A DNA stretch of 64,000 nucleotides from assembly GCF_004364335.1 (NCBI RefSeq), contig NZ_SOCR01000003.1:372001-436000 (forward strand), read 5' to 3'. Below the pieces are notes generated by a model. The model worked only from the letters and a program-made list of their open reading frames with translations. It made no database searches and had not been told where the DNA came from. The stretch comes from Pseudomonas graminis (GTDB lineage: Bacteria; Pseudomonadota; Gammaproteobacteria; Pseudomonadales; Pseudomonadaceae). The translations under genes and the position numbers were made by a program. Of the stretch, positions 26,053-34,635 are shown piece after piece. Numbering within the stretch: position 1 is the first letter of the stretch; each line of letters begins with the position of its first letter.

Positions 26053-26529
26053 ATGAACGCTATCGAACTGTTGAAAGCCGACCACGAACGCGTAAAAGCG
26101 ATTTTGACCCAACTGAGCGAGTCGACTGAGCGCGGTGTCAAAAAACGCACCGACTTGCTGGCCAAGCTGGAGATGGAAATCACCATCCACACCAAGATCG
26201 AAGAAGAGATTCTCTACCCGGCGTTCAAAGAGGCGGGCGGCAAAGAGCAGGACATCATGTACTACGAAGCCAAGGAAGAGCACCGCACCGTCGACGCTCT
26301 GGTGCTGCCGGACCTCAAGCAAACCGACCCTGCCACCCCGGAGTTTTCCGGTCGTGTGAAAGTGGTCAAGGAGCTGCTGGAGCACCACATCGAGGAAGAA
26401 GAGGAAGAGATGTTCCCGCAAGCTGAAAAGTTGCTGGGCAAGAAGAAGCTGGAAGAGCTGGGTGCGCAGATGGAAGCGATGAAGGCTGAGTACAAGAAGT
26501 CCCTGTCCTCGCCTAGCCTTGCGGCGTAG
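26053..26529 (+). CDS. Hemerythrin HHE-domain protein
   Basis: The protein has 158 residues with GAGGAA upstream of ATG 26053. The HHE four-helix motif is clear: LLKADHERVKAIL, EITIHTKIEEEILYPAF, EEHRTVDALV and LLEHHIEEEEEEMFPQAEKLL. These supply the His and Glu ligands of a di-iron, oxygen- or nitric-oxide-binding site. The final helix is Lys-rich. Such proteins sense or buffer O2, NO or iron. A strong terminator follows at 26547. Confidence 0.9.
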   Translation: MNAIELLKADHERVKAILTQLSESTERGVKKRTDLLAKLEMEITIHTKIEEEILYPAFKEAGGKEQDIMYYEAKEEHRTVDALVLPDLKQTDPATPEFSGRVKVVKELLEHHIEEEEEEMFPQAEKLLGKKKLEELGAQMEAMKAEYKKSLSSPSLAA

Positions 26530-26546
26530 GCGTTGATGGCATGAAC

Positions 26547-26573
26547 AAGCCCGGAGTCTTCCGGGCTTTTTTG
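26547..26573 (+). terminator. Rho-independent terminator after the hemerythrin gene
   Basis: The stem AAGCCCGGA/TCCGGGCTT is followed by TTTTTTG, 18 bp after the stop codon. Confidence 0.88.
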
Positions 26574-26892
26574 TGGGTGACTGTTTGTGCCTATAGGCCA
26601 GGTGGAGATTTGCCCTGCATCCTGGTTCCTCTCAGGCCTGCTGCAACACTTTCAATGCGGCGGATGCGCAACCGACCTGTTCCCGGCTGAAGCCGGTCCC
26701 ACAAAAAAACGCGAGCTTTGTATACCTGTGTATCCAGACCCCTTGCTGATACGTGCTGACTGAAAAGCTCCCCCTCGGTGACACACCGCAGATACGTGCA
26801 GCGCATTCAATGGTTCAAAGCGAAGAGCGGGGCCAGGTTTTAGCTACCCCGGTCAAGGCCCCGACCATGAATGCACCCTGAGGAAGCACCCC
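26574..26892. other. Intergenic stretch with a single REP
   Basis: I find no credible gene here. A lone REP of the TTCCCGGCTGAAGCCGGT family lies at 26680-26703. The region just before 26893 contains the ribosome-binding site GAGGAAG of the hydrolase gene. Confidence 0.5.
26680..26703. repeat. Solitary REP palindrome
   Basis: A single copy of TTCCCGGCTGAAGCCGGT is followed by CCCACA. No inverted partner is within 150 bp. Confidence 0.7.
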
Positions 26893-27663
26893 ATGAACAG
26901 AATCAACGCGTCATTGCTGCTAAGCGTCTTTACGGCGGGCGCCCTGGCGCTGGGCGTTACCAGTGCGGCGCAGGCTGCACCGGCGAAGAATATCGTGCTG
27001 GTCCACGGCGCCTTTGTGAACGGTTCGGGCTGGAAGCCGGTTTACGAGATCCTGCGCAAGGATGGGTACAACGTCTCGATCGCTGAACACCCGCTGACGT
27101 CGTTCGCCGATGATGTGACGGCGGTGAAGCGCATCGTTGATCAGCAGGATGGCCCGACGATTCTGGTCGGCCACAGTTATGGCGGCGCAATCATCACCGA
27201 TGTTGGCAACGACGCTCACGTCGTGGGACTGGTTTACATCGCCGCCCACGCGCTGGATCAGGGTGAAACCGAGGCGCAGAACGGCAAGCTGTACCCCAAC
27301 GCTACCAAGGCGGTGAAGAAAACCGCTGACGGCTTCCTGTCCCTCGATCCTGGGTTCTACCCGGCGGACTTCGCGGCTGACCTGCCCAAGGCTCAGGCTG
27401 AATTTGAAGCCATTTCCCAGGAGCCGACCGCGGCGTCAGTGTTCACCACCCCTGCTGGCGTGCCCGCGTGGAAAACCAAACCTAGCTGGTACGCAGTGGC
27501 CGGGGCTGACCGGATCATCAACCCGGACCTTGAGCGCATGTACGCCAAACGGGCCAACAGCCACACCATCGAGATCAAAGGTGCCAGTCACTCGGTGTAC
27601 CAGTCCCGTCCCCAGGAAGTGGCGGCGTTGATCGAACAGGCAGCGACCCACGCGGCGGATTGA
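26893..27663 (+). CDS. Secreted alpha/beta hydrolase (esterase-like)
   Basis: The protein has 256 residues. The signal peptide is SLLLSVFTAGALALGVTSAAQA. The alpha/beta hydrolase fold shows NIVLVHGAFVNGSGWKPV (oxyanion region), GPTILVGHSYGGAIITDVG (nucleophile Ser in GHSYGG), VAGADRII for the acid, and IEIKGASHSVYQSRP for the catalytic His. This is the pattern of small periplasmic esterases related to plant methylesterase-like proteins (Abhydrolase_6). The physiological substrate is unknown. A GAGGAAG site precedes the ATG. Confidence 0.85.
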   Translation: MNRINASLLLSVFTAGALALGVTSAAQAAPAKNIVLVHGAFVNGSGWKPVYEILRKDGYNVSIAEHPLTSFADDVTAVKRIVDQQDGPTILVGHSYGGAIITDVGNDAHVVGLVYIAAHALDQGETEAQNGKLYPNATKAVKKTADGFLSLDPGFYPADFAADLPKAQAEFEAISQEPTAASVFTTPAGVPAWKTKPSWYAVAGADRIINPDLERMYAKRANSHTIEIKGASHSVYQSRPQEVAALIEQAATHAAD

Positions 27664-27720
27664 CGTATCGCGTTTACGACTGACCTGCAGCCCATGCAAC
27701 GTCGAATGTCGCCATGAGCA

Positions 27721-28530
27721 TCAGGCCACGTTGACAGCGTTTGAGCCGCCTATCAGGTCCACCGGCATCGGTTGCAAACGCCCGATCATGGGCTTGGCAA
27801 ACAGGTAGCCCTGCATCAGTTCGACGCCCAGATCCAGCAGGGCGTCGCGCTCTTCGCAGGTCTCGATGCCTTCGGCCACAACGGTGATATTCAGACGCTT
27901 GGAAACCAGCACAATCCCTTCAACAATCGCCTGACGGACACCGTCCCGATCGATGTCACGGGTCAGCGCCATGTCGATTTTCAGAACCTGTGGCTGAAAC
28001 ATCGCCAGCATGTTGAGGCCGGAATACCCTGATCCGAAGTCATCGATGGCGGTGGTGAAGCCTTGCCGCGCGTACTCTTCGAAAATCGACTTGAGATGAT
28101 TCGGGTCTTCGACGCGTTCGCCTTCGGTGACTTCGAACATGAGCCGATCCACCGGGAAGTCGAACGTTCTGGACGCTTCAAGGGTTGCGCGAATACACGT
28201 TTCCGCCCGATACACCGCTTTGGGCAGGAAATTGATACTCAGCTTGCAGTCTGGAATCGCGGGAAGGCCCAGCTGGGTAGCGAGCTCAATGGCCCTGACC
28301 CGGCACGCCTGATCAAAACGGTAACGGTTGCCGTCGTTGACCTGACCCAGAATGAATGCAGCGGACTCGCCGTTGACACCACGGACCAGCGCCTCGTAAG
28401 CGAAGGGCGCACCCGTGGTGACGTTGAAAATAGGCTGGAATGCCATGGTGAAGTCGAATCCCAGCGCTTCCAGATTTCGACACTCAGCGCAGCCAATGGA
28501 TTCGAAGGTTGCCATGGGAATATGTTGCAT
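27721..28530 (-). CDS. EAL-domain cyclic-di-GMP phosphodiesterase
   Basis: The protein has 269 residues from ATG 28530, essentially a stand-alone EAL domain with a short Cys-containing N-terminus (GCAECRNLEALGFDFTMAFQPIF). The catalytic motifs are intact: EALVRG, SINFLP (metal-binding Asn), LMFEVTEGE, AIDDFGSGYSGL, LKIDMALTRD, EGIET and MQGYLFAKP. It is therefore predicted to be an active enzyme that hydrolyses c-di-GMP. No sensor domain is attached. The frame is open further upstream, so the start is uncertain. It is a separate unit from the hydrolase on the opposite strand. Confidence 0.85.
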   Translation of the reverse strand: MQHIPMATFESIGCAECRNLEALGFDFTMAFQPIFNVTTGAPFAYEALVRGVNGESAAFILGQVNDGNRYRFDQACRVRAIELATQLGLPAIPDCKLSINFLPKAVYRAETCIRATLEASRTFDFPVDRLMFEVTEGERVEDPNHLKSIFEEYARQGFTTAIDDFGSGYSGLNMLAMFQPQVLKIDMALTRDIDRDGVRQAIVEGIVLVSKRLNITVVAEGIETCEERDALLDLGVELMQGYLFAKPMIGRLQPMPVDLIGGSNAVNVA

Positions 28531-28766
28531 GATCGTCACTGCCTTGAGGTTTCGTCGGCCGAAGTGTGAATTTCGAGCGACTGGTTTCTCCGTATCGGCA
28601 GCATGGTCGAAAACTGTGCTGCGGATTTTCAGCAGGTGATTAGCGGTAACGAAATCCACGCGTGAGACGGGTTTCGAAGTCATTTGACCTTGGACAGGTC
28701 GGAGGGTGAATCGCGGGTGTTTTGGAAGAGAAGGGCGGCTGAAAGGCCCGGAAACACTGGAGGAGA

Positions 28767-28840
28767 TGGAGCGGGTAGAGGGAATCGAACCCTCAACTAA
28801 AGCTTGGGAAGCTTTCGTTTTGCCACTAAACTATACCCGC
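28767..28840 (-). tRNA. tRNA-Gly (anticodon TCC)
   Basis: The 74-base minus-strand sequence folds as a tRNA. The acceptor arm GCGGGTA pairs with TACCCGC. The D-arm includes TAGTTTAGTGGCAAAAC, the anticodon loop CTTCCCA gives anticodon TCC (Gly), and the T-arm contains GGTTCGATTCC. The 3' CCA is encoded. Confidence 0.95.
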
Positions 28841-29026
28841 TTTTAAATCGACGCCTTTGGAGCGGCTGACTTTGTACCAGATGCCGCGTGTTAATTGAAG
28901 CGTTATATGCCGTACCTGCCAAATGTCATCTCGTTCACCCCTGATTCGCCGTCCACTGGCACTCATCAGGGTTCACAACAGACCCATTCTTCCCCTGCTC
29001 TGCTTGCCCTTTCATTCCCATTCCAA

Positions 29027-29911
29027 TCACACCGCAAACGCCTGTTGCGACTGACCCGTTCTGTAGTGAACGCGGCGGGGTTCGGGCGTGGGCGTCAAGA
29101 AGGCGTGCAGCGCATTTTTCGATGCCAGGCATGCCGCCTTATTCTCCATGTCGAGAAAGTGCCCGGCATCCTGAAGGGTGCTGAAGTGGCAGTCGCGGAT
29201 GTAGTGGGCGAAGTGCCGGGCGTCGGCCGCCGAGGTGTACTCGTCCCACGCGCCGTTCATGAACAGCACCGGCACGTTGATGCGCTTGGCCGCTTTCATC
29301 TGAGGGTGATTGCTCGCGTCCAGCACATGGTTGATGTGGTGGTGCATCTGCGCGTACTCGTGCAAATCCAGGGAGCTGACGTGCTTGTGGTTATAGCGCT
29401 TGAACAGCGAGGGCAGGTGTTTGCCCAGCGTGCTGTTGAGCAACTCCCCGACGCCGTGACGGTTATAGGTGCTGAAGTGTTGCTGGCCGCGCTCGAGGTA
29501 GTCGCGCAGAGGGTCGCTGATGACGGGGGAGAACGAGCTGATCACGGCCTTTTCGATGCGCTTGGGCCGGTGCGCCAGGGCGACCAGCGCCGCCGCGCCA
29601 CCCCATGAGAACGACAGCAACAGTTCGGCGTTGAAATGGTCGATGAGCTCAAGAAGCAACTGACCTTCGAGCTCTTTGGTCAGCGGGCGTTCATGGGCAT
29701 TGTGAGGTTTTGATTTGCCTGCGTAAGGCGGGTCGTACAGCACGACGTTGAATTGCGGATGAAGGTTGCGCACGGTCTGAGCGAAGGAGGTGGTCGTGGC
29801 GAGCGAGCCGTTGACCAGGATGATGGTCTTCTCGGCGGCGTCTGCACGATAGAGCTCCGTGTAAACCCGGAACTGGCCCTGTATATCCAGCACAGCGATT
29901 TCTGGCTTCAT
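29027..29911 (-). CDS. phaG: (R)-3-hydroxydecanoyl-ACP acyltransferase PhaG
   Basis: The protein has 294 residues, the family's usual size. I start it at ATG 29911, eight bases after AGGAG; the ATG at 29917 is too close to that site. The N-terminus KPEIAVLDIQGQ, then RVYTELYRADAAE, TIILVNGSLATT and AGKSKPHN, matches PhaG from memory. The alpha/beta-hydrolase core shows SFSWGGAAALVALAHRP and NGAWDEYT, and the C-terminal GHFLDMENKAAC holds the His. PhaG diverts 3-hydroxyacyl chains from fatty acid synthesis to medium-chain PHA; related RhlA makes rhamnolipid precursors. The gene stands alone; no phaC or alkK is adjacent. Confidence 0.88.
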   Translation of the reverse strand: MKPEIAVLDIQGQFRVYTELYRADAAEKTIILVNGSLATTTSFAQTVRNLHPQFNVVLYDPPYAGKSKPHNAHERPLTKELEGQLLLELIDHFNAELLLSFSWGGAAALVALAHRPKRIEKAVISSFSPVISDPLRDYLERGQQHFSTYNRHGVGELLNSTLGKHLPSLFKRYNHKHVSSLDLHEYAQMHHHINHVLDASNHPQMKAAKRINVPVLFMNGAWDEYTSAADARHFAHYIRDCHFSTLQDAGHFLDMENKAACLASKNALHAFLTPTPEPRRVHYRTGQSQQAFAV

Positions 29912-29993
29912 CTCCATGTCTCCTGACGAAAAAACGGGTGCGCGTAGACACGTTGCACGGGTTTCGTGACAGGTAGGCAATTGGGCGCAGGTT

Positions 29994-30686
29994 TCAGATC
30001 AACGCGATTTCATCGGCACTCAGGGCTCTGTACTGTCCGGGCTCGAGCGCGGAGTCGAGCATCAGTGGCCCCATGCTTTCGCGGTGCAACCGGGTCACCT
30101 TGTTGTCGAAGTGGCCGAACATGCGCTTGACCTGGTGGTAGCGCCCTTCGACGATGCTCAACCGCGCGCGATGACTGGCGAGAATGGTCAGTTCGGCGGG
30201 CTGTGTCGTCAGGTTCTCGAACGCGAAATAAAAACCTTCGGCAAATTTTTCGACGTAGTGCGCGCCGATTTCGTCTTCGGTCTCGACGTCATAGACCTTC
30301 GCCAGTTTGGTGGTCGGCTGCGTCAGCCGGCGTGACCACTGGCCATCGTTGGTGATGAGCATCAGCCCGGAGGTGTTGAAATCCAGGCGGCCGGCGATGT
30401 GCAGATCGTCCTTGTCGGGTTCATCCAGCAGGTCGAGCACGGTGGGGTGCTGCGGATCGACGGTCGCGCTGACGCAGCCCTGGGGTTTGTGCAGCATGAA
30501 ATACCGGGCAGGTTTGCCGAGCTGGAGGACTTCGTCGTCGATCCGCACCTGACTGAATTCGCGCACCTCATGCAGTGGGTCTTTTACCGGCAACCCGTCA
30601 ACCTGCACGCGGCCTGCGATCAGCGCCAGCCGTACATCCTTGCGGCTGAAGCGCGGCAGGTTGCTGAGGAAACGGTCAAGACGCAT
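29994..30686 (-). CDS. rsuA: 16S rRNA pseudouridine synthase, RsuA family
   Basis: The protein has 230 residues from ATG 30686. An S4 domain (MRLDRFLSNLPRFSRKDVRLALIAGRVQVDG) is followed by the catalytic domain with LHIAGRLDFNTSGLMLITNDG, where Asp in GRLDFNTSG is the catalytic residue, and GRYHQVKRMFGHFDNKVTRLHRES. The family makes pseudouridine 516 in 16S rRNA (RsuA) or sites in 23S (RluB/E/F); RsuA is the best fit by length and layout. It overlaps the preceding CWC gene by 11 bp, so the two are probably co-translated. Confidence 0.85.
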   Translation of the reverse strand: MRLDRFLSNLPRFSRKDVRLALIAGRVQVDGLPVKDPLHEVREFSQVRIDDEVLQLGKPARYFMLHKPQGCVSATVDPQHPTVLDLLDEPDKDDLHIAGRLDFNTSGLMLITNDGQWSRRLTQPTTKLAKVYDVETEDEIGAHYVEKFAEGFYFAFENLTTQPAELTILASHRARLSIVEGRYHQVKRMFGHFDNKVTRLHRESMGPLMLDSALEPGQYRALSADEIALI

Positions 30687-30894
30687 CGCGACGTTTCGCC
30701 TCAACGCCTGCGCATTGCGGGCAAAGACACGCCTGTCCACGCACCTCTTCAGGCAACGCTGCCAACACCGCCGGATCAATAGCGACGGTAAAACACCAGC
30801 AGGCTTGATCCACTGTGCGCGGATCAGCCAGGGTGCAGCGATTACTGGCGCCGCAAACAGGGCAGATGCGGGTGTCGATGATGGGAGTGTCCAT
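30676..30894 (-). CDS. Cysteine-rich CWC-family small protein
   Basis: The protein has 72 residues from ATG 30894. The CWC pattern is visible: RICPVCGASNRC, then ACWCFTVAID, then RGQACLCPQCAG. Eight or so cysteines suggest a zinc-ribbon-like knuckle. It directly precedes and overlaps rsuA, an arrangement that points to a role linked to RNA modification or translation, though no function is established. The frame is open to 31140, but no start further upstream has a ribosome-binding site. Confidence 0.8.
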   Translation of the reverse strand: MDTPIIDTRICPVCGASNRCTLADPRTVDQACWCFTVAIDPAVLAALPEEVRGQACLCPQCAGVEAKRRDAS

Positions 30895-31055
30895 GGACGG
30901 CGTGGCCTTCAAGTGTCGCGGGTGATGAACGCGCTGGCTTGCGCCAAACAGCGCCAGTCTTGCGTGCCGATCAGATGTACGCGGGATTGTAACGTCGCCA
31001 ATGCTAGCGCGCGGTCCGACCTTGTGCCATGAGCTTGTGATTTCGGGCAACGCGC

Positions 31056-34000
31056 CTACGGGGTGATCGGCGACGGGCCCTTGGGTGCCACAAAAGAGGG
31101 GGAGCGCCCCAGTAGTGATCCCACGGCAGGGCAGCGGCAATGCACCAGCAGGATCTTGTCATAATGAATCCCTTGCCGATGCAATTCCCCGAACAGGTCC
31201 TGCAGGGTCGGGTTGGCCATGCCGAACCGGTTGCGCACGGTCAGCACATCCATGGGCGTTGCGGGGAGCGGGCTGGGCAACGGCGGCTGGTGACTGTTGC
31301 GCACGATCTGGCTGATGTCCCGATAACTCTCATAGTGCTCGCTCTGAAATTTCGCCAGGGTGTAGTTCTTGATGCGCCCTGGCAGCGAGGTGCCGGCCAT
31401 CAGCGTGTCCCGGGCGATCAGGTCAGGAAAGGGCCCGACACCCGGGCCGGGCAGCGTCTGTGTACTGTTCAGCATCGCGTAGGGCCTAACCGACTGGCTG
31501 GCGATGCGGTGCAGCATCGGGTCAACCAGTTCATGGCCGTGGGGCGCGAAGGTTCGCAGTTCGGTGCCGTTGGGAATGGCCGTCGTGCGCGTCCATGGCA
31601 AGTAATACCCATGGCTGCTGACGACCAGCGTCCGTGCCTGGCTCCGGTCCGATGTCCACAGCAGAAACTTGCGCCCCAGCTTCCACACCTGAACCGCTGA
31701 GGTGCCGAATTCGGTGTTGCCCGCCACACGCCATGTCTTCATCAGCGAAGTCCCGTTGAAAAACGGCTTGATCAGCGTTCTGCGCGCCTGGGTCGCACGT
31801 CGCAGCCAGTCCCCGAAACGACGGGCAGGCAGAGCGGAATGATCTCGCGCAAGCCCCCGTCGAAGCCCCTGTTGCACCCCCCGCCCAAACCCTCGGCTCA
31901 GGGCAGCAGTCGGCGCTGCCAGTTTGCTGAACGCCTGGAACAGTCGTGGCGTGGCCGGTGCCATGTGCAACAGCCCCAGGGACAGAATGGCGAACAACGC
32001 CTGCCGACGTTCTTGCTGACGATCGCCCGGGAGATTCGCCGCCTGGACATTCAACGCAACGCTGGCCGCGCTGGCGGTCAACGCGGCGAGGGAGGCGGCC
32101 GGCAGCACCAGGGCCATCGGTGCCAACAGCAGTTGCAGGCGATTGAGGTGTTGAATCCAGGCGCCGAGGGCCTCCTCGCGGTCGGTCACGATGCTGTCCT
32201 CGGCGTCGTACCGGCTGTTAAGACGCAGGCCCTCACAGATGAATCCCATGGGCGAGCCGGACACCTCATGCTCGCACAGCTGATGCTGTCGGGCGGCATG
32301 GGTGTCCGGGTTGTACAGCGGCTCGGTCCAGGGGCGCAGCATCGAAACCGGTTCGGCCGGCGCACGAACGCCGCCCCACAGTTCGAGGATGTAGCTGAGC
32401 CTGGGGCGAAAACGGCGCGGCATGTAGTTGAGCACCGTCTCGCGCCATGCCGGGTTGGCGGCTGCGGCCTTCAAATGGCTGATCAACTGATGACGATTGC
32501 TGAATGGCACGAAGGGCGTGGACTGTCCGGCCTGATACAGCACCCCGCCTTCCTGGTCTGGAACGCTGATCATCAGCAAGCCGATGCAGGGAGGACAGTC
32601 AGCGCCCAGTGGCAGGCCGTTGCCCACATAAAAGCCTGCTGCGCTCCAGCGGATGTCTGCTGTCGCGGGACGCGGTTTTTCCGGCAGATGACCTCGCTGA
32701 ACCTGCTCCACGGCATCGATGACCCTTCCGAAACTGTCCACGTCAAGATCGCCGGTCTTGAGGGCCAGCAGCGCCTGGCTGACGAACGTCGACCAGAGCG
32801 AACGCTCGATATCGGCGCGTTGCTGCTGCCAGAACTGATCGAGTCGGCACTGCATGAGTTCGAGAAAGTCGATGCCCTGAATGTACGCCTCGACGCTGGC
32901 CGCGCTGATATTCAGCTCCGCCTCGGGCGACCACGTCCCTTGGCCGCTCGGGTCTGCATAGACGACCCAGCGACCGCCTTCATCGTCGTACCCCTGAGGC
33001 AGATGTGCCATGAACCGACCCATCAATGCCTGACCCAGCGTGACGGGCGTTTCATCCGGCGTGACGATCACGTTCGCCGCGGCAATCCGCGCATGACCCC
33101 AGGGCGTCCTCGATGCGCCGGGCAGGTAGCGGACGAACACCCGCTGCGGGTCTGTGACCAGCGCGTGCATCTGCATCATCGGGACCTGATTGAACCGGGG
33201 CGACATCCGCCTGAGCCACTGGCCCATGAGCCGGTTCGCCACCCCGAGGGGCGCAGGGATTCGCGCCAGCAACGGCTCATGGTGCTGCCAGTGATCGAGG
33301 GCGCTGACCAAGGCCAGCGCTGGCTCGATGGGCATGAGCGCCGCGTGATCGTCGTCAATGAGTGCGTCGGGCGACTCAACCGCATCGTTGCCGGTCAGTG
33401 GTGCTGCCCAGAAACGTTGCTGGGCGACCCGCAGTTGCCTGAACACGTCATCCGAGGGAGCCGTCAGCGTGAGGAGGGTTTGCGCGCCCTCGAGGGAGAG
33501 ATTCAGCCGATGCCAGGTCGATGCGTTTATCGCTTCCAGCACTTTGTCCGGCTTCCAGGGCGCGTCGTCGCTGATGTACTCATGGCAATGAGGCGCGCTG
33601 CCCAGCACATGGACATAGCAATGCCCCGTGGTGTTGGACCTTACATGGAAGATGCCGGGGATGATCTCGCCGTTCAGCGCCAGTCCGCATACAACCGAGC
33701 GTGCAGGCGGCCTGATCGGCTGCAGGTCCTGAAGGTGTTGCGGGAAACGTTTAAGCCCCAGCGCATCCAGCGCCAGCAGATGGCCCTCGTTATCGAGGCG
33801 CTTGCGTGAATGCAAACGGGTCACACCATCGAGAAACGCCAGCTTGGCGAGCATCTCCCATGTGTCACCGTGCCGCGCCCAGAACTGACACTGGATCTGC
33901 GCATGTTCTTCTGTCCATCGGGCTTTGATGAGCAGCTCGAAAAACACCGAGACGGTCAGGGCCGGCGTCGAAGCCGACAGCGGGCGATCAGCCTCGGCGC

Positions 34001-34487
34001 AGCGTCGAAGTGCGAGCAACGCGGGCGGGTTCAGCACTTCCCGGCCCAGCTCGCGCAACGTCAGGCGCAACTCGAAACGCTCTCGGCCATCGGCCTCCAC
34101 GGCCGGCTCCAGCGCAGTGCTGAAGCGGATGTGCAGTTCATCGATGTCAATGGGGCCGCCAACGTGTGCCTTCAGCGTCTCCTCCAGCCTCTGATCCAGA
34201 TGACGGACGACCGAGGGCGGAAACGCCAGATCGAGTTGCCAGGCCTTCAGCACCCAGACCGATCCGTACAGCAACTCAGCGACCGGGCTGGCGGCCTGGC
34301 GCATCAATCGTTTGTGGTTGAGCGTGTGAGGTTCTGCGGCAGGCGCGACTTCGGTGGGCTCCAGGGATTTTGCCGGCCGCACGTGCTCCGCGAACGGCGG
34401 AACGCTGAACGCGCTGCCATCGGGGAGGGTGTCGTTGGAGGTCAGGTCAAGGCCGCTCGCGGGATGGGAGCTGCTGCTGTCGTTCAT
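31056..34487 (-). CDS. Very large DUF6543-type putative toxin with Stv-like C-terminal domain
   Basis: The protein has about 1,143 residues. The N-terminal 700 residues resemble the DUF6543 / dermonecrotic-toxin-like region of large Pseudomonas proteins (for example FNQVPMMQMHALVTDP and FLELMQCRLDQFWQQQRADIERSLW). A hydrophobic region at about 780-850 (LLLAPMALVLPAASLAALTASAAS, then ALFAILSLGLL) could be a membrane-insertion segment. The C-terminal 200 residues (TLVVSSHGYY, FAPHGHELVDP, SEHYESYRDI, DKILLVHCRC) resemble the putative Stv adhesin/effector domain. No signal peptide and no secretion or immunity gene is adjacent. Start at ATG 34487; a GTG at 34502 is an alternative, and neither has a clear ribosome-binding site. 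Confidence 0.7.
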   Translation of the reverse strand: MNDSSSSHPASGLDLTSNDTLPDGSAFSVPPFAEHVRPAKSLEPTEVAPAAEPHTLNHKRLMRQAASPVAELLYGSVWVLKAWQLDLAFPPSVVRHLDQRLEETLKAHVGGPIDIDELHIRFSTALEPAVEADGRERFELRLTLRELGREVLNPPALLALRRCAEADRPLSASTPALTVSVFFELLIKARWTEEHAQIQCQFWARHGDTWEMLAKLAFLDGVTRLHSRKRLDNEGHLLALDALGLKRFPQHLQDLQPIRPPARSVVCGLALNGEIIPGIFHVRSNTTGHCYVHVLGSAPHCHEYISDDAPWKPDKVLEAINASTWHRLNLSLEGAQTLLTLTAPSDDVFRQLRVAQQRFWAAPLTGNDAVESPDALIDDDHAALMPIEPALALVSALDHWQHHEPLLARIPAPLGVANRLMGQWLRRMSPRFNQVPMMQMHALVTDPQRVFVRYLPGASRTPWGHARIAAANVIVTPDETPVTLGQALMGRFMAHLPQGYDDEGGRWVVYADPSGQGTWSPEAELNISAASVEAYIQGIDFLELMQCRLDQFWQQQRADIERSLWSTFVSQALLALKTGDLDVDSFGRVIDAVEQVQRGHLPEKPRPATADIRWSAAGFYVGNGLPLGADCPPCIGLLMISVPDQEGGVLYQAGQSTPFVPFSNRHQLISHLKAAAANPAWRETVLNYMPRRFRPRLSYILELWGGVRAPAEPVSMLRPWTEPLYNPDTHAARQHQLCEHEVSGSPMGFICEGLRLNSRYDAEDSIVTDREEALGAWIQHLNRLQLLLAPMALVLPAASLAALTASAASVALNVQAANLPGDRQQERRQALFAILSLGLLHMAPATPRLFQAFSKLAAPTAALSRGFGRGVQQGLRRGLARDHSALPARRFGDWLRRATQARRTLIKPFFNGTSLMKTWRVAGNTEFGTSAVQVWKLGRKFLLWTSDRSQARTLVVSSHGYYLPWTRTTAIPNGTELRTFAPHGHELVDPMLHRIASQSVRPYAMLNSTQTLPGPGVGPFPDLIARDTLMAGTSLPGRIKNYTLAKFQSEHYESYRDISQIVRNSHQPPLPSPLPATPMDVLTVRNRFGMANPTLQDLFGELHRQGIHYDKILLVHCRCPAVGSLLGRSPSFVAPKGPSPITP

Positions 34488-34635
34488 GAAAAATCGCGCC
34501 ACGGGGAAAGGTGCCCACTATGGCGCGATGCCGGGTTGCTATGGCGGTATCTATGTATTGCGTATGCGACCGTGTTTTATGCCTTTAGGAAGCTACGAGC
34601 CGCAAGCCACACGCTACAAGCCGTCACGGCGCGTG

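Noticed and set aside
26591..26806. A 71-codon frame over the lone REP
   Set aside because: No ribosome-binding site and it includes REP sequence; not a credible gene.
31839..33809. A 656-codon open frame antisense to the giant DUF6543 gene
   Set aside because: Composition is Arg/Gln/His-rich as expected for a shadow of high-GC coding sequence, with no family resemblance and no ribosome-binding site.
34560..34630. Possible small repeat (GCTACGAGCCGCAAGCCACACGC...) between the DUF6543 gene and the carboxylase
   Set aside because: Resembles a degenerate intergenic repeat but I found only one imperfect copy, so it cannot be classified.
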